From an uncultured Pseudomonas sp. (lineage in GTDB: Bacteria > Pseudomonadota > Gammaproteobacteria > Pseudomonadales > Pseudomonadaceae), in assembly GCF_943846705.1 (NCBI RefSeq), contig NZ_OX044366.1, forward strand, positions 3,968,001 through 4,032,000: 64,000 bases of DNA, written 5' to 3'. The notes under the pieces are model-generated. The model was not told where the DNA came from, did no database searches, and saw nothing but the letters and a program-made list of their open reading frames with translations. The position numbers and the translations under genes were made by a program. Shown in pieces: positions 45,401 through 57,736 of this stretch (position 1 is the first letter of the stretch; each line of letters starts with the position of its first letter).

Positions 45401-47938
45401 ATGTTAGCGCGCGCGTTACGCCCCATGGCCCACCTCAGCCTCGCCGCCGTACTAACGGCAGTCGTAGCGCTGAGTGGCTGCCAGTCACTCCTGCACAGCC
45501 GCTACAGCGACAGCGTGCCCCCGGATCAAGGCATCGTCCGGGTCAAAGGCCTGGCGCAAAGCGTGGTAATCCGCCGCAACCCGCTGGGTATGCCGCTGAT
45601 CGAAACCACTACCTTCCATGACGCCCTGTTCGCCCTGGGCTACGTGCATGCCAGCGACCGCCTCAGCCAGATGGTTGGCCTGCGTTTGCTGGCCGAAGGC
45701 CGCTTGGCTGAAATGGCCGGTCCTGGTGTATTGGAAATTGACCGTTTCATGCGCGCGGTCAACCTCAAGAAAAGCGCCGAGGTGCTCTACAGCAACGCCT
45801 CGCCGCGGATCAAACGCTTCTTCGAGGTCTACGCACGCGGGGTTAACGCCTACCTGTTCCGCTACCGCGACAAGCTACCGATGGACCTGGCCGAGTCCAG
45901 CTACCGCCCGGCGTACTGGAAAGCCGAAGACTCGGCGCTAGTGTTCTGCCTGCTGAATTTCGGTCTATCGGTGAACCTGCAGGAAGAAATCGCCGCACTG
46001 CTACTCGCGCAAAAAGTCGGCAGCGAGCAACTCGCCTGGCTGCTACCGACCTACCCCGACGAACCCTTGCCACTTGAGGAAGCCGCCAAGCTCAAGGGGC
46101 TCAACCTTAATGGCCAACTGGCCGGCTTGAGCGAGATCAGCGCGGCTGTCAGCCAATTTGCCGACGCGCATATGCTCGGTGTTGCGGCGTCCAACAACTG
46201 GGCCTTCGCCCCACAACGCACGCGCAGCGGCAAAAGCCTGCTGGCCAACGACACCCACATGCCACTGTCGATGCCGTCAGTGTGGAATTTCGTGCAAATC
46301 CGCTCGCCCAAATACCAGGCTGCGGGCGTATCAATTGCCGGCGTGCCCGCCGTGGTGGCCGGTTTCAACGGCAAGCTGGGCTGGGGCATGACCATGGTCA
46401 TGGGCGACAATCAGGACCTATTCCTTGAGCAGGTCAGACGCCAGAATGGCCGCCTGCACTACCTGGCCGACGGCAAATGGCTGCCCGCACAAGAGCGCCA
46501 GGAGACCTTCTTCATCAAGGGGCAACGGCCAATCCGCGAGAGCATTTTCGAAACCCGCCACGGCCCGCTGTTGAACTCGGTACTGGGCGAGCGCAAACAT
46601 ATGCTGCAGCCCATGCAACTGAGCAGCGGCTATGGCCTGGCACTGAAAACCAGCCAACTCGAAGCCGACCAGACCCTCGATGCCTTCTTCGACTTGTCGC
46701 GCGCGCAGTCGGTCGAACAGGCCTTTGATGCCACCCGTGAAATCCGCGCCATGCCGCTGAATATGGTGTTTGCCGATGCCCAACATATCGGCTGGCAAGT
46801 TACCGGGCGCTTCCCCAATCGCCGCGAGGGCTTAGGCCTGATGCCTTCCCCCGGCTGGAATAGCCAGTACGAGTGGGATGGTTTCGCCGACCCCATGCTG
46901 CACCCCTACGATCAAGACCCCGCGCAAGGCTGGCTAGGCACCGCCAACCAACGCACGGTACCGCGTGGCTATGGCATGCAGCTGTCCAACTCCTGGTTCT
47001 ACCCCGAGCGCGCCGAACGCATTGCCGCGCTGGCTGCAACAGGCAAACATGACACCCAGAGCACGATCGCCATGCAATACGATCAGTCCTCGCCTTTTGT
47101 CGCCAAGCTGCAGAGCATGTTCAGCGCCCCCGGCATGGCCGAAGGCCTGAAAGCCGCCATTGACGCCCTGCCGCCCGCAGACCGCAGCAAAGCCCGCGAA
47201 GCGCATAACAGGCTGATGAAGTTCGACGGCAAGATGCTCGCCACCTCGGCAGACGCTGCGCTGTACAGCGCCCTCCTCTACCAGAGCGCGCGGGAAACCT
47301 TCCTCGACGAGCTTGGCCCGGACACTACTCCAGCCTGGAAAGCCCTGGTCGAAACCGCCAACAACTCCTACTCGGCCCAGGCTGATCACTTACTGGGCCG
47401 CGAAGACAGCCCGTTCTGGAATGACCGCCGCACCGCGCAGCAAGAAGACAAACCAGCCATTCTGGCGCGCAGCCTGGCAGGTGCAGTTGCATTACTGGAA
47501 AGCAAGCTGGGCAATGAGCGTAGCGCCTGGCAGTGGGGCAAGCTGCACACCTACAACTGGACCACCGAGACCAGCCAACTGGCGCCGTACATGAGCGCCA
47601 GCCAGCGCAGCAGCATCAATGCCATCAAGGGCTATCTGGATCGCGGCCCTTATCCGGCAGGCGGCGACCACAGCACGCTGAACGTGGCGGCTTACAACTG
47701 GGGCGAGAACTTCGACACCTGGCTGATTCCCGCCATGCGTATCGTCGTCGACTTCGGCCGCAAGGAGCCGCTGATCGGCCTCAACAGCTCAGGCCAGTCC
47801 GGCAACCCTGCCAGCAAACACTACGCCGACGGTATCGATGCCTGGCTCAAGGGCGGTTATATGAGTTTCCCTTTACAGCCGCAGAACCTCGATAAGGTGT
47901 ACGGCAACCAGCGCCTGCTGCTGATGCCGGCGAACTAA
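45401..47938 (+). CDS. quiP: Acyl-homoserine-lactone acylase QuiP (penicillin acylase family)
   Basis: An 845-residue Ntn hydrolase made as a precursor. A lipoprotein-like signal with VALSGC is followed by the alpha chain. The nucleophile Ser264 in ASNNWAF starts the beta chain after autocleavage. The beta chain holds the [19 protein letters not shown] and [12 protein letters not shown] regions of the family. Length and neighbours match QuiP (PA1032 in P. aeruginosa), which removes long acyl chains from homoserine-lactone signals. Other N-acylated substrates are possible. ATG 45401 with AAGGAG upstream is chosen; the frame is open to 45287. Confidence 0.85.
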   Translation: MLARALRPMAHLSLAAVLTAVVALSGCQSLLHSRYSDSVPPDQGIVRVKGLAQSVVIRRNPLGMPLIETTTFHDALFALGYVHASDRLSQMVGLRLLAEGRLAEMAGPGVLEIDRFMRAVNLKKSAEVLYSNASPRIKRFFEVYARGVNAYLFRYRDKLPMDLAESSYRPAYWKAEDSALVFCLLNFGLSVNLQEEIAALLLAQKVGSEQLAWLLPTYPDEPLPLEEAAKLKGLNLNGQLAGLSEISAAVSQFADAHMLGVAASNNWAFAPQRTRSGKSLLANDTHMPLSMPSVWNFVQIRSPKYQAAGVSIAGVPAVVAGFNGKLGWGMTMVMGDNQDLFLEQVRRQNGRLHYLADGKWLPAQERQETFFIKGQRPIRESIFETRHGPLLNSVLGERKHMLQPMQLSSGYGLALKTSQLEADQTLDAFFDLSRAQSVEQAFDATREIRAMPLNMVFADAQHIGWQVTGRFPNRREGLGLMPSPGWNSQYEWDGFADPMLHPYDQDPAQGWLGTANQRTVPRGYGMQLSNSWFYPERAERIAALAATGKHDTQSTIAMQYDQSSPFVAKLQSMFSAPGMAEGLKAAIDALPPADRSKAREAHNRLMKFDGKMLATSADAALYSALLYQSARETFLDELGPDTTPAWKALVETANNSYSAQADHLLGREDSPFWNDRRTAQQEDKPAILARSLAGAVALLESKLGNERSAWQWGKLHTYNWTTETSQLAPYMSASQRSSINAIKGYLDRGPYPAGGDHSTLNVAAYNWGENFDTWLIPAMRIVVDFGRKEPLIGLNSSGQSGNPASKHYADGIDAWLKGGYMSFPLQPQNLDKVYGNQRLLLMPAN

Positions 47939-48228
47939 AGTGGGACGCGACTAATCGACCGTTCGTCGGCAGTCGCTGAACCAATCCAGCAACTGCCGCT
48001 CTGAAATGTTGACTTACTCCACGCATCATCGTTTTAGGGCGCTTCTAGCGCCCTTTCTTTTGCCTGCGATTTAACACCTCAACAAGCTCTGCATGCAGCT
48101 CTAGCGTGCACTTTACCGCTGGTTCAACGTAAGCTTTGCGCCTTGTGCCAACGCTTGATGCCATACAGCCGGGTATTTCCACCGCGCAACCGCACAAGCC
48201 GTCTGTTCTGTTCTCTGAGGACTTTGAA

Positions 48229-49056
48229 ATGAGCAACCGCCAAGCCGAAATTGCCGCAGCGCTCGACGTGGTGCCGCCCTTTGCCGACCAAGCTGCACTG
48301 GTCGCGCAGATCCACCGGCGCAAAACCTTTATCAAAAACTGCCTGAAAAATTCAGGACTGAAGGTATTGGTGCTGGGCATCAGCGGCGGCGTCGACTCGC
48401 TAACTGCCGGCCGCCTGGCACAGCTATCAGTTGAAGAGTTACGCGAAGAAAGCGGCGACCCGGCCTACCGTTTTATTGCCGTACGCCTGCCTCACGGTAC
48501 CCAGCACGACGAGGATGATGCCCAGGCCTCCCTGCAATTTATCCGCGCCGACGAAGAAGACACCGTGAATATCGAAGGCAGCGTACTGGGCCTCGGCGAG
48601 CAGGTCAGCCACCTGCAGAACCTCAGCGAGGCTCGCCGAGACTTTGTCATGGGCAATGTCAAAGCACGGATTCGCATGGTCGCTCAGTTCACCATCGCCA
48701 ACGCCAACAACGGCCTGGTAATCGGCACCGACCACGCCGCCGAAGCAGTGATGGGCTTCTTCACCAAGTTTGGTGACGGTGCGTGCGACCTTGCGCCACT
48801 GTCCGGCCTGGTCAAAGGTCAGGTACGCGCCATCGCCAGCCATCTCGGCGCACCGGAAAGCCTGGTATTCAAGGTGCCAACTGCGGACTTGGAAGAACTG
48901 CGCCCCGGCAAACCTGACGAGGAAGCACATGGCGTTAGCTATACCGAAATCGATGCCTTCCTCCACGGTCTATCAGTGCGCGAAGAGGCCTACAACATTA
49001 TCGTGCGCACCTACGACAACACCCGCCACAAGCGCGAGCTGCCTCTGGCACCATAA
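48229..49056 (+). CDS. nadE: NH3-dependent NAD+ synthetase
   Basis: A 275-residue enzyme that amidates nicotinic acid adenine dinucleotide to NAD+ with ammonia and ATP. The P loop is [49 protein letters not shown] is the signature of the short, ammonia-only NadE. ATG 48229 is chosen; the frame is open to 48136. A terminator follows. Confidence 0.93.
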   Translation: MSNRQAEIAAALDVVPPFADQAALVAQIHRRKTFIKNCLKNSGLKVLVLGISGGVDSLTAGRLAQLSVEELREESGDPAYRFIAVRLPHGTQHDEDDAQASLQFIRADEEDTVNIEGSVLGLGEQVSHLQNLSEARRDFVMGNVKARIRMVAQFTIANANNGLVIGTDHAAEAVMGFFTKFGDGACDLAPLSGLVKGQVRAIASHLGAPESLVFKVPTADLEELRPGKPDEEAHGVSYTEIDAFLHGLSVREEAYNIIVRTYDNTRHKRELPLAP

Positions 49057-49067
49057 ATAGAGCGCAC

Positions 49068-49097
49068 AAAAAAGCCGGGCATCGCCCGGCTTTTTAT
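49068..49097 (+). terminator. Terminator of nadE
   Basis: Stem AAAGCCGGGC / GCCCGGCTTT with a T tract; it may also serve dcd, which converges. Confidence 0.8.
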
Positions 49098-49106
49098 CTT
49101 CTGGAG

Positions 49107-49673
49107 TTATGCACGCGGCAAGGTCACGCCACGCTGGCCTTGATACTTACCGCCACGATCCTTGTAGGACACCTCACAAGGCTCATCCGACTGCAGGAAC
49201 AGCATCTGCGCCACACCCTCGTTGGCGTAGATCTTCGCCGGCAAGGTAGTGGTGTTGGAAAACTCCAGGGTCACATGGCCTTCCCACTCGGGTTCGAGCG
49301 GGGTGACGTTGACGATGATGCCGCAGCGCGCATACGTGCTCTTGCCCAGGCAGATAGTCAGCACATCACGGGGAATGCGAAAGAACTCAACCGTTCGCGC
49401 CAGGGCGAAGGAGTTCGGCGGGATGATGCACACATCGCTTTTCACATCGACAAAGCTCTTCTCATCGAAGTTCTTCGGGTCGACAGTCGCCGAGTTGATG
49501 TTGGTGAACACCTTAAATTCATCCGCGCAACGGACGTCGTAACCGTAACTGGAGACGCCGTAGGAAATCAGTGGCTGCGCGCCCTCAACCCGAACCTGGC
49601 GCTCGACGAAAGGCTCGATCATGCCGTGCTCTTGAGCCATGCGGCGAATCCACTTATCCGATTTAATGCTCAT
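49107..49673 (-). CDS. dcd: dCTP deaminase
   Basis: A 188-residue enzyme of the dCTP deaminase/dUTPase fold that turns dCTP into dUTP for thymidylate synthesis. [14 protein letters not shown], the catalytic-loop stretch [11 protein letters not shown] and [18 protein letters not shown] are family motifs. ATG 49673 ([13 protein letters not shown]) is the family start; the frame is open to 49742. Confidence 0.93.
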   Translation of the reverse strand: MSIKSDKWIRRMAQEHGMIEPFVERQVRVEGAQPLISYGVSSYGYDVRCADEFKVFTNINSATVDPKNFDEKSFVDVKSDVCIIPPNSFALARTVEFFRIPRDVLTICLGKSTYARCGIIVNVTPLEPEWEGHVTLEFSNTTTLPAKIYANEGVAQMLFLQSDEPCEVSYKDRGGKYQGQRGVTLPRA

Positions 49674-49995
49674 GGCGGCTGTCCTGCTATAGCGAAGGGT
49701 GAAAAGTGCACGCATCTTACCGGGCCTGACGACTCGGTTCAAAGGCTCTGAAAACAGCCATAAAGCAAATCATCAAAAATCAGCCCATCGCTAAATAACA
49801 GAAAGATGCACAGAGCATTCGCGCTTAGCGCTAAAAGCGGGTATTGTGTGCCCCACTGTGCTGCATGTGTCACCGCGAATCGCTTCATGATGCCTAGATT
49901 TCGATCCAAACATCGTCCGACTCCTAGTACTCGTTGCACTCAGTCCCGGCCTGGGCTTTTCCAGGGCTGTTAATAAAATCTTTAGGAGACATAAC
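49674..49995. other. Divergent leader between dcd and the cold-shock gene
   Basis: About 320 bp without a gene. It holds the dcd promoter region and probably a long 5' leader of the cold-shock gene, as is usual for such genes. CCTGGGC-TTTT-CCAGG near 49953 could form a hairpin upstream of the Shine-Dalgarno TAGGAG at about 49983. Confidence 0.4.
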
Positions 49996-50205
49996 ATGTC
50001 GAATCGTCAAAATGGCACCGTTAAGTGGTTCAACGATGAGAAAGGCTACGGCTTCATCACCCCTCAGTCCGGTGACGACCTGTTCGTACACTTCAAAGCT
50101 ATCCAGAGCGATGGCTTCAAGAGCCTGAAAGAAGGCCAGGCAGTGACTTTCGTCGCTACCCGTGGTCAGAAAGGCATGCAGGCTGAGGAAGTTCAGGTTG
50201 TATAA
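49996..50205 (+). CDS. Cold-shock protein, CspA family
   Basis: A 69-residue single cold-shock domain. RNP1 (KGYGFIT) and RNP2 (LFVHF) are intact, so it binds single-stranded RNA or DNA as a chaperone. TAGGAG lies upstream. Several paralogues are usual in Pseudomonas, so no symbol is given. A terminator follows. Confidence 0.95.
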   Translation: MSNRQNGTVKWFNDEKGYGFITPQSGDDLFVHFKAIQSDGFKSLKEGQAVTFVATRGQKGMQAEEVQVV

Positions 50206-50226
50206 CCTGCACTAACCTCGCTTGAT

Positions 50227-50257
50227 AAAAAGCCCCGCCATGTGCGGGGCTTTTTTG
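50227..50257 (+). terminator. Terminator of the cold-shock gene
   Basis: Stem AAAAGCCCCGC / GCGGGGCTTTT with a T tract. Confidence 0.85.
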
Positions 50258-50314
50258 TGGGCGCTTATTTATCTGCGCGCAAGGTGTGGCGCACGTGCAT
50301 GCGCCACTGACAGA

Positions 50315-51406
50315 TCAATCTTCGCTGATGACGATGTTCGGCATTGCCTGCTGGCCGGCACCCTGAGCGATACGCGCACCGACATTACGTGCCGTTTCCT
50401 GGTAGATCATCGCAATCTGGCTTTCCGGATCTGCCACAGCGGTCGGCTTGCCGCCATCGGACTGCATGCGAATGGCCATCGACAGTGGCAGTGATGCCAG
50501 CAAATCGACACCAAACTGCGCAGCCAGCTTCTCGCCACCACCCTCACCGAACAGATGCTCAGCATGCCCACAGCTCGAGCAGATATGCACGGCCATATTC
50601 TCCACCACGCCCAGCACCGGAATATTCACCTTGCGGAACATTTCCACACCCTTCTTGGCATCCAGCAAGGCCAGATCCTGCGGTGTGGTGACGATCACTG
50701 CACCGGCCACTGGCACTTTCTGCGCCAAGGTCAGCTGGATATCGCCCGTACCAGGCGGCATATCCACCACCAAATAATCCAAATCATTCCAGGCGGTCTG
50801 GGTGATCAGCTGCATCAGCGCACCAGAGACCATCGGTCCGCGCCAGACCACCGGGGTGTTTTCATCGGTGAGAAAGGCCATCGACATCACCTCCACACCA
50901 TGCGCCTTGAGCGGCACAAACCACTTTTGATCCTTCACCTGTGGCCGCGTGCCTTCAGGGATACCGAACATGATGCCCTGGCTCGGCCCATAGATATCGG
51001 CATCCAGAATGCCGACCTTGGCACCTTCACGCGCCAGCGCCAGTGCCAAGTTGGCCGCAGTGGTGGATTTACCGACGCCACCCTTACCGGACGCCACGGC
51101 AATCACGTTTTTCACATTGCTCAGCGCCGGCACCTGATCCTGCGCCTTGTGCGCCTCGACCACGCAATCGACCTGCACCTGCGCACGCTCGACACCTTCG
51201 AGGTTTTCCAGGGCCATCTGCAGCATTTGCGCCCAGCCGGTCTTGAACAACCCGGCGGCATAGCCCAGCTGCAGACGCACCTTGACCTGGCCACCCTGAA
51301 TATCCACCTCACGCAGGCAGCCGGCGCTGACCGGGTCCTGATTCAGGTGCGGATCGGTGTATTGGGACAACGCGGCTTCAACCGCTGCGCGGGTTACGAC
51401 ACTCAT
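50315..51406 (-). CDS. apbC: Iron-sulfur cluster carrier protein ApbC/Mrp
   Basis: A 363-residue P-loop ATPase. An N-terminal MIP18-like domain (residues about 1-85) is followed by the deviant Walker [10 protein letters not shown]. The cluster-binding CSSCGH (CxxC) lies near residue 280. It holds and passes 4Fe-4S clusters to apoproteins. It is divergent from metG, a common arrangement in gammaproteobacteria. Confidence 0.92.
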   Translation of the reverse strand: MSVVTRAAVEAALSQYTDPHLNQDPVSAGCLREVDIQGGQVKVRLQLGYAAGLFKTGWAQMLQMALENLEGVERAQVQVDCVVEAHKAQDQVPALSNVKNVIAVASGKGGVGKSTTAANLALALAREGAKVGILDADIYGPSQGIMFGIPEGTRPQVKDQKWFVPLKAHGVEVMSMAFLTDENTPVVWRGPMVSGALMQLITQTAWNDLDYLVVDMPPGTGDIQLTLAQKVPVAGAVIVTTPQDLALLDAKKGVEMFRKVNIPVLGVVENMAVHICSSCGHAEHLFGEGGGEKLAAQFGVDLLASLPLSMAIRMQSDGGKPTAVADPESQIAMIYQETARNVGARIAQGAGQQAMPNIVISED

Positions 51407-51599
51407 GGAAGACTCCGAATGGCTGAGTAAAGCAGGCGGGCATATTAACCCACTGACCAGTCACCGGCGCGCATACACTTATGATTACCCCAGACACCTT
51501 GCCGCCTTCGCAGCAGGCATTAACCCTGCGAGGATGAAAAATATCCGCCGCCGCTATATAGTTGCCGGCTTCTCTGAGTTACCAGTGCAGCCAATTCCC

Positions 51600-53642
51600 A
51601 TGAGCCAAGCCCGCAAGATTCTCGTTACCAGCGCCCTGCCCTATGCCAACGGTTCGATCCACCTCGGCCATATGCTCGAGTACATCCAGACCGACATGTG
51701 GGTGCGTTTCCAGAAGCTGCGCGGCAACCAGGCCATCTATGTCTGTGCCGACGATGCGCATGGCTCGGCGATCATGCTGCGTGCCGAGAAAGAAGGCATC
51801 ACCCCCGAGCAGTTGATCGCCAACGTACAGGCCGAACACACCGCCGACTTCGCTGACTTTGGGGTGAACTTCGACAACTACCATTCGACCCACTCGGATG
51901 AAAACCGTGAGTTGTCGGCGGCCATCTATCTGAAGCTACGTGATGCCGGACATATCGCCACGCGCTCGGTCACTCAGTATTTCGACCCAGAAAAAGGCAT
52001 GTTCCTCGCCGATCGCTTCATCAAGGGCACCTGCCCCAAGTGCGCGGCCGAAGACCAGTACGGCGACAACTGCGAGAAATGCGGTGCCACCTATGAACCG
52101 ACCGAACTGAAGAACCCGCGCTCGGCGATCTCCGGCGCTGTACCGGTATTGCGCGACTCCAAGCACTTCTTCTTCAAGCTGCCGGATTTCGAGACCATGC
52201 TGAAAAGCTGGACCCGCAGCGGTGCATTGCAGGACGCCGTAGCCAACAAAATCGCCGAGTGGCTGGATTCCGGCCTGCAGGAATGGGACATCAGCCGTGA
52301 TGCGCCGTACTTTGGCTTTGAAATCCCGGACGAGCCTGGCAAATACTTCTACGTCTGGCTGGACGCCCCCATTGGCTACATGGCCAGCTTCAAAAACCTC
52401 TGCGCCCGCACACCTGAACTGGATTTCGATGAGTTCTGGGGCAAAGAGTCCAGCGCCGAGCTGTACCACTTTATCGGCAAGGACATCGTCAATTTCCACA
52501 CCCTGTTCTGGCCCGCCATGCTCGAAGGCGCCGGTTATCGCAAGCCCACCGCAGTCGCCGTCCACGGCTACCTGACGGTCAACGGCCAGAAGATGTCCAA
52601 GTCGCGCGGCACCTTTATCAAGGCGCGCACTTACCTGGATCACCTCAACCCGGAATACCTGCGTTATTACTACGCTGCCAAGCTGGGCCGTGGCGTGGAT
52701 GACCTTGACCTGAACCTCGAAGACTTTATCCAGAAGGTCAACTCCGACCTGGTCGGTAAGGTGGTGAATATCGCCAGCCGCTGCGCCGGGTTTATCCACA
52801 AGGGCAATAATGGCCTGCTCCTGGCGGGCAACATTGCCCCCGAGCTGACCGAGGCCTTTGACGCCGCCACGCCGTCCATCGCCGAGGCCTACGAGGCCCG
52901 TGACTTCGCCCGCGCCATGCGCGAAATCATGGCCCTGGCCGACCGTGCCAACGCCTGGATCGCCGACAAAGCACCATGGTCACTGAACAAGCAGGAAGGT
53001 AAAGAAGCTGAGGTGCAGGCCATCTGCGCGCTGGGCATCAACCTGTTCCGCCAGCTGGTGATTTTCTTGAAGCCGGTATTGCCGCAACTGGCCAAAGACG
53101 CCGAAGCCTTCCTGAATGTCGCGCCATTGACCTGGGATGACCACCAATACCTGCTGGCCGACCATCAGCTCAACCCGTTCAACGCCCTGCTCACCCGTAT
53201 CGAGCCAACAAAAGTCGACGCCATGATTGAAGCCTCCAAGGAAGACCTGGCCGCCAGCGAAGCCGCACCAGCAGCACAAGGTAATGGCGAGCTGAGCAAA
53301 GACCCACTGGCCGCCGAGATCGCCTTTGATGCATTCGCCGCAGTCGATCTGCGTATCGCCCTGATCGAGAAATGCGAGTTCGTTGAAGGCGCCGACAAGC
53401 TACTGCGCCTGACCCTGGATATCGGCGACGCCAAGCGTAATGTATTCAGCGGCATCAAGAGCGCCTACCCGGACCCAAGCAAGCTGGAAGGCCGCCTGAC
53501 CCTGTACGTAGCCAACCTGGCGGCGCGCAAGATGAAGTTCGGTGTTTCCGAGGGCATGGTGCTGGCTGCCGGCCCTGGCGGTGAGGAAATCTACCTGCTC
53601 AGCCCCGACAGCGGTGCCAAACCAGGCCAGCGGGTTAAGTAA
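51600..53642 (+). CDS. metG: Methionyl-tRNA synthetase
   Basis: A 680-residue class I synthetase. The HIGH-type motif is HLGH ([10 protein letters not shown]) and the KMSKS motif is intact ([10 protein letters not shown]). A zinc knuckle region has [18 protein letters not shown]. The C-terminal about 110 residues are the EMAP/Trbp tRNA-binding domain that dimerises the enzyme. ATG 51600 ([15 protein letters not shown]) is the family start; the open frame runs back to 51357 inside apbC. Confidence 0.95.
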   Translation: MSQARKILVTSALPYANGSIHLGHMLEYIQTDMWVRFQKLRGNQAIYVCADDAHGSAIMLRAEKEGITPEQLIANVQAEHTADFADFGVNFDNYHSTHSDENRELSAAIYLKLRDAGHIATRSVTQYFDPEKGMFLADRFIKGTCPKCAAEDQYGDNCEKCGATYEPTELKNPRSAISGAVPVLRDSKHFFFKLPDFETMLKSWTRSGALQDAVANKIAEWLDSGLQEWDISRDAPYFGFEIPDEPGKYFYVWLDAPIGYMASFKNLCARTPELDFDEFWGKESSAELYHFIGKDIVNFHTLFWPAMLEGAGYRKPTAVAVHGYLTVNGQKMSKSRGTFIKARTYLDHLNPEYLRYYYAAKLGRGVDDLDLNLEDFIQKVNSDLVGKVVNIASRCAGFIHKGNNGLLLAGNIAPELTEAFDAATPSIAEAYEARDFARAMREIMALADRANAWIADKAPWSLNKQEGKEAEVQAICALGINLFRQLVIFLKPVLPQLAKDAEAFLNVAPLTWDDHQYLLADHQLNPFNALLTRIEPTKVDAMIEASKEDLAASEAAPAAQGNGELSKDPLAAEIAFDAFAAVDLRIALIEKCEFVEGADKLLRLTLDIGDAKRNVFSGIKSAYPDPSKLEGRLTLYVANLAARKMKFGVSEGMVLAAGPGGEEIYLLSPDSGAKPGQRVK

Positions 53643-53799
53643 CCCGCTGCGACGGATCAGCGCAGCCAGGGCTCTCTGGCTGCGCTAGCCTTATGCCAAC
53701 ACCTCAGGAACGCTGATCCGGCTTGTATGGCCGCACCGGCTTATCGATAATAAGCACCCTTTTCCTGCGGCCTTTGCCCGTCCATTAACGGAACCTGCA

Positions 53800-54384
53800 A
53801 TGACCGAACTCGCCTTGATCATGGTCAGCGCCATCCTGGTTAACAACTTCGTGTTGGTCCAGTTCCTTGGCCTATGCCCGTTTATGGGCGTTTCAAAGAA
53901 AATCGAAACGGCGATTGGCCTGTCGCTGGCCACCACCTTCGTGCTGACCCTGGCTGCCATGTGCAGCTACCTGGTGCAGCAGTACGTGCTCAAGCCGCTG
54001 GATATCGAATACCTGCGCACCATCAGCTTTATTCTGGTGATTGCCGTGGTGGTGCAGTTCACCGAAATGGTGGTGAACAAGACCAGTCCGCTGCTGTATC
54101 GCGTGCTGGGCATCTTCCTGCCGCTGATTACCACCAACTGCATCGTCCTCGGCGTGGCCCTGCTCAACGCCAACAAGGCCGAGTTCACCTTTATCAGCGC
54201 CACCGCCAATGGCTTCGCCGCTGGGCTGGGCTTCTCTCTGGTATTGGTGCTGTTCGCCGCCATGCGTGAACGCATTGCGATTGCCGACGTGCCTAAATCC
54301 TTCCAGGGCGCAGCCATCGGCATGATCACCGCCGGGTTGATGTCCCTGGCCTTTATGGGCTTCACCGGGCTGATCAAGCTATGA
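53800..54384 (+). CDS. rsxA: Electron transport complex subunit RnfA/RsxA
   Basis: A 194-residue protein with six helices, homologous to Na+-NQR subunit [22 protein letters not shown] and the later [13 protein letters not shown] carry the two conserved cysteines that bind an Fe-S cluster between half-membrane helices. It is the first gene of rnfABCDGE, overlapping rnfB by 4 bp. In Pseudomonas the complex moves electrons to reset SoxR. Confidence 0.95.
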   Translation: MTELALIMVSAILVNNFVLVQFLGLCPFMGVSKKIETAIGLSLATTFVLTLAAMCSYLVQQYVLKPLDIEYLRTISFILVIAVVVQFTEMVVNKTSPLLYRVLGIFLPLITTNCIVLGVALLNANKAEFTFISATANGFAAGLGFSLVLVLFAAMRERIAIADVPKSFQGAAIGMITAGLMSLAFMGFTGLIKL

Positions 54385-54956
54385 GCCTGGTGCTGATCGC
54401 CGTTCTGGCGCTGCTCGCCCTGTGCCTGGTGGCCGGAGCCATCCTCGGTTTCGCTGCGGTGCGTTTTAAGGTTGAGGGCAACCCGATTGCCGAACAGATC
54501 AACGCCCTGCTGCCGCAAACCCAGTGCGGCCAATGCGGCTACCCCGGTTGCAAGCCCTACGCCGAGGCCATTGCCGGCGGCGATAAAATCAACAAGTGTC
54601 CACCGGGCGGCGAATCGACCATTCAAGCACTAGCTGACCTACTCGATGTAGAAGCCGAGCCGCTGGACGCGGTGGAAGGCGAAAAGCCGCAGATGGTCGC
54701 CTATATCCGTGAAGCCGAATGCATTGGCTGCACCAAGTGCATCCAGGCCTGCCCAGTGGATGCCATCGTCGGCGCGGCCAAGCAGATGCACACCGTGATC
54801 GTCAGCGAATGCACCGGCTGCGACCTCTGTGTCGAACCCTGCCCGGTGGACTGTATCGACATGCTCGAAGTGGGCAGCAGCGTACAAAGCTGGAAGTGGG
54901 AAAAGCCCCTCGCGCCGGGCCAATTGATTGCGAGTGACCGGGGGCAAGCGGCATGA
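54381..54956 (+). CDS. rsxB: Electron transport complex subunit RnfB/RsxB
   Basis: A 191-residue ferredoxin-like subunit. One N-terminal helix is followed by the four-Cys motif CGQCGYPGC. Two 4Fe-4S sets then come: [16 protein letters not shown] and [16 protein letters not shown]. It passes electrons between RnfC and the membrane subunits. It overlaps rnfA and rnfC by 4 bp (ATGA). Confidence 0.95.
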   Translation: MSLVLIAVLALLALCLVAGAILGFAAVRFKVEGNPIAEQINALLPQTQCGQCGYPGCKPYAEAIAGGDKINKCPPGGESTIQALADLLDVEAEPLDAVEGEKPQMVAYIREAECIGCTKCIQACPVDAIVGAAKQMHTVIVSECTGCDLCVEPCPVDCIDMLEVGSSVQSWKWEKPLAPGQLIASDRGQAA

Positions 54957-57667
54957 CGTTAATGCACAAAGCTGACGCGCTGATTTGGGACATTCCGGGC
55001 GGCATTCATCCGGCTGAGCGCAAGGAGCTGTCCAACCGCACGCCCATCCAACCCGCGCCGCTGCCCAAGCGCCTGACCCTGCCACTCAACCAGCATATCG
55101 GCGCGCCCGCTGAACCCGTGGTAAGCGTCGGCGAACGCGTACTTAAAGGCCAGTTGATCGCCGCCGCCAACGGCTTTGTCAGCGTACCGGTGCACGCGCC
55201 CACCTCCGGCACCGTGAGTTTTATCGGCCCGCAGCCTTACCCGCATGTATCCGGCATGCTCGCTCCCGCCATCGTCATCGACAGCGATAGCCTGGAGCAG
55301 TGGTGCGAACTGACGCCCTGCGCGGACTATCAGCAGCTGGAGAACAACGCCCTGCTTGAGCTGATTCGCCAGGCTGGGATCAGCGGCATGGGCGGCGCGG
55401 GCTTTCCGACGTCGGTCAAGCTCAATGCACGGCCGACACAGAAAACCCACACGCTGATCATCAACGGCACCGAGTGCGAACCCTATATCACCGCCGATGA
55501 CCTGCTGATGCGCGAACGCGCCAATGAGCTGGTCTCGGGCATCGACATCCTGGCAAAGCTGATCCAGCCGGAGCAGGTGCTGATCGGTATCGAGGACAAC
55601 AAACCCGAAGCCATCAGCGCCGTACGTAACGCGCTGGGCGCACGCAGCTATCAGCTCAAGGTGTTCCCGACCAAATACCCCTCGGGTGGCGAGAAGCAGC
55701 TGATCCAAATCCTCACCGGAGTGGAAGTGCCCTCAGGCGGTCTACCAGCCGATATCGGCATGCTTTGCCACAACGTCGGCACCTGCGTGGCCATCCATGA
55801 CGCGGTAATTCTCGGCAAACCGCTGATTTCGCGCATCACGACCCTGACGGGTGCGGCGCTGGCACAACCGATGAACGTCGACGTGTTGCTGGGTACGCCC
55901 GTAGGCGAACTGCTGGCATTTGCCGGCCTGGATAAAAGTACACTTAACCGCCTGATCATGGGCGGCCCGATGATGGGTTTTACCCTGCCCGACTTCGCCG
56001 TGCCGCTGATCAAGACCACCAACTGCCTACTGGCCAGCACCACCGCCGAGCTGCCGCCACCGCCGCCTGCCATGCCATGCATCCGCTGTGGTGATTGCGC
56101 CGAAGCCTGTCCGGCCAGTCTGTTGCCGCAGCAGCTGCACTTCTTCGCCATCGGCCAGGAGCACGAGCAGCTCAAGGCGCATAACCTGTTCGACTGCATC
56201 GAATGTGGCGCTTGCGCCTATGTGTGCCCGTCGAGCATCCCCTTGGTGCAGTACTACCGCGCCGCCAAGGGTGAAATTCGTGATCTGGAGCAAAAACAGC
56301 TCAAGGCCGAACAGTCCAAACAGCGCTTCGAACTGCGCCAGGAACGCTTGCGTCGCGCCGAAGAGCAAAAAGAAGCCGATCGCCAAGCCCGCGCCGCCAA
56401 AGCCGCGCAAGCCAAGGCTGCTCAAGCTCAAGCCGCTTCCACGGCTGGCAGCGATGCAGCAGTAGCCAAGTCAGCGGGCCCGAGCGATGAGCAGAAAAAG
56501 CTCAAGATCGAAGCCAGCATGGCCCAGGTGGCGCTGAAGAAAGCTGAAAAACAACTGGCCGCCCACGCCACAGCCGAACTGCAGGCTCAAGTCGACGAAC
56601 TGCGCAGTGCCGCTGCCGCCGCTCAACTGGCGCTGGACACCGCCATGGCGGCTAATCCACCAGTGCCTGCTGCCCTCCCAGCTGCTGACGATGGTGCACT
56701 GAAAAAAGCCAAGATCGACGCCGCCATGCTGCGCGCGCAACTGCGCAAGCTGGAAAAACTCGAAGAGCCCAGCAACGAGCAGCAGGGCGAGCTGCAACAA
56801 CTGCGCACCCAGCTAAATGCCGCCGAGAAACTGCTGGCCGGCCTGCAAGCCGAGGCACCCGCGCCTGCCGCGCCCGCCACACCGTCTGCAGCCGACGATG
56901 GCGCACTGAAAAAAGCCAAGATCGACGCGGCCATGCTCCGCGCACAACTGCGTAAGCTGGAAAAACTCGAAGAGCCCAACAACGAGCAACAGGGCGAACT
57001 GCAACAACTGCGCACTCAACTAGAGGCCGCCGAGAAGCTGCTGGCCAGCCTGCAAGCCGAGGCTCCCGCACCTGCCGCGCCCGCCACACCATCTGCAGCC
57101 GACGATGGTGCACTGAAAAAAGCCAAAATCGACGCCGCCATGCTGCGCGCACAACTGCGTAAGCTGGAAAAACTCGAAGAGCCCAGCAACGAGCAACAGG
57201 CCGAACTGCAACAACTGCGCCCCCAGCTAAATGCCGCCGAGAAGCTGCTGGCCAGCCTGAACGCCGAAGCGCCTGCCACTCCCGCTAAAAACCCAGAAGC
57301 CAGCGCCGTCGACCCGCTAAAAAAAGCCAAGATCGAGCTGGCGATGAAGCGCGCAGAACTGAAGAAGGCCGAAAAAGCCGAGGGTGACGAGGCGACACTC
57401 AACACCCTGCGTGCGGCATTGGCCCAAGCAGAGCAAGCCCTGCATGAGGCTGAAGCCGCATCTAATAAGCCTGCGCCGGAACTGGTACGCACGGACAAGA
57501 AGCCGATAGACGAAGCCACCCGTACGCTAAAAACCGAAGTCGCCTTCGCCCGCGCCGACCTGCGCAAACTCGAGCGTAACGACAGCAGCGCCGCGGATGC
57601 ACTTGCTACGGCCCGCCAGCGCCTGGCCGACGCCGAGCAGCAACTGGTGGAGCACCAGACCCCATAG
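54953..57667 (+). CDS. rsxC: Electron transport complex subunit RnfC/RsxC with long repeat tail
   Basis: A 904-residue subunit. The N-terminal about 450 residues are the usual NADH/FMN-binding and 4Fe-4S domains ([47 protein letters not shown]). A 450-residue Ala/Lys/Glu/Leu-rich coiled-coil tail follows. It includes three 69-residue tandem repeats (residues 579-785), flanked by weaker copies. RnfC carries NADH dehydrogenase function and faces the cytosol. Repeat tails occur in other gammaproteobacterial RnfC proteins and vary in copy number. Confidence 0.93.
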   Translation: MTLMHKADALIWDIPGGIHPAERKELSNRTPIQPAPLPKRLTLPLNQHIGAPAEPVVSVGERVLKGQLIAAANGFVSVPVHAPTSGTVSFIGPQPYPHVSGMLAPAIVIDSDSLEQWCELTPCADYQQLENNALLELIRQAGISGMGGAGFPTSVKLNARPTQKTHTLIINGTECEPYITADDLLMRERANELVSGIDILAKLIQPEQVLIGIEDNKPEAISAVRNALGARSYQLKVFPTKYPSGGEKQLIQILTGVEVPSGGLPADIGMLCHNVGTCVAIHDAVILGKPLISRITTLTGAALAQPMNVDVLLGTPVGELLAFAGLDKSTLNRLIMGGPMMGFTLPDFAVPLIKTTNCLLASTTAELPPPPPAMPCIRCGDCAEACPASLLPQQLHFFAIGQEHEQLKAHNLFDCIECGACAYVCPSSIPLVQYYRAAKGEIRDLEQKQLKAEQSKQRFELRQERLRRAEEQKEADRQARAAKAAQAKAAQAQAASTAGSDAAVAKSAGPSDEQKKLKIEASMAQVALKKAEKQLAAHATAELQAQVDELRSAAAAAQLALDTAMAANPPVPAALPAADDGALKKAKIDAAMLRAQLRKLEKLEEPSNEQQGELQQLRTQLNAAEKLLAGLQAEAPAPAAPATPSAADDGALKKAKIDAAMLRAQLRKLEKLEEPNNEQQGELQQLRTQLEAAEKLLASLQAEAPAPAAPATPSAADDGALKKAKIDAAMLRAQLRKLEKLEEPSNEQQAELQQLRPQLNAAEKLLASLNAEAPATPAKNPEASAVDPLKKAKIELAMKRAELKKAEKAEGDEATLNTLRAALAQAEQALHEAEAASNKPAPELVRTDKKPIDEATRTLKTEVAFARADLRKLERNDSSAADALATARQRLADAEQQLVEHQTP
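56687..57292 (+). repeat. Three 207-bp tandem repeats inside rsxC
   Basis: Units start at 56687, 56894 and 57101 (period 207 bp, 69 codons), each opening with [20 protein letters not shown]. The third is shorter at its end. Weaker related units lie at about 56490 and 57310. DNA identity between units is high, so copy-number change by slippage is likely. Confidence 0.85.
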
Positions 57668-57736
57668 ATTCGTCGGGTGAGTTACGCCGCTACGCGACTG
57701 ACTCGCCCTACCACAGACTGTTCAACCGGAGCGTCA

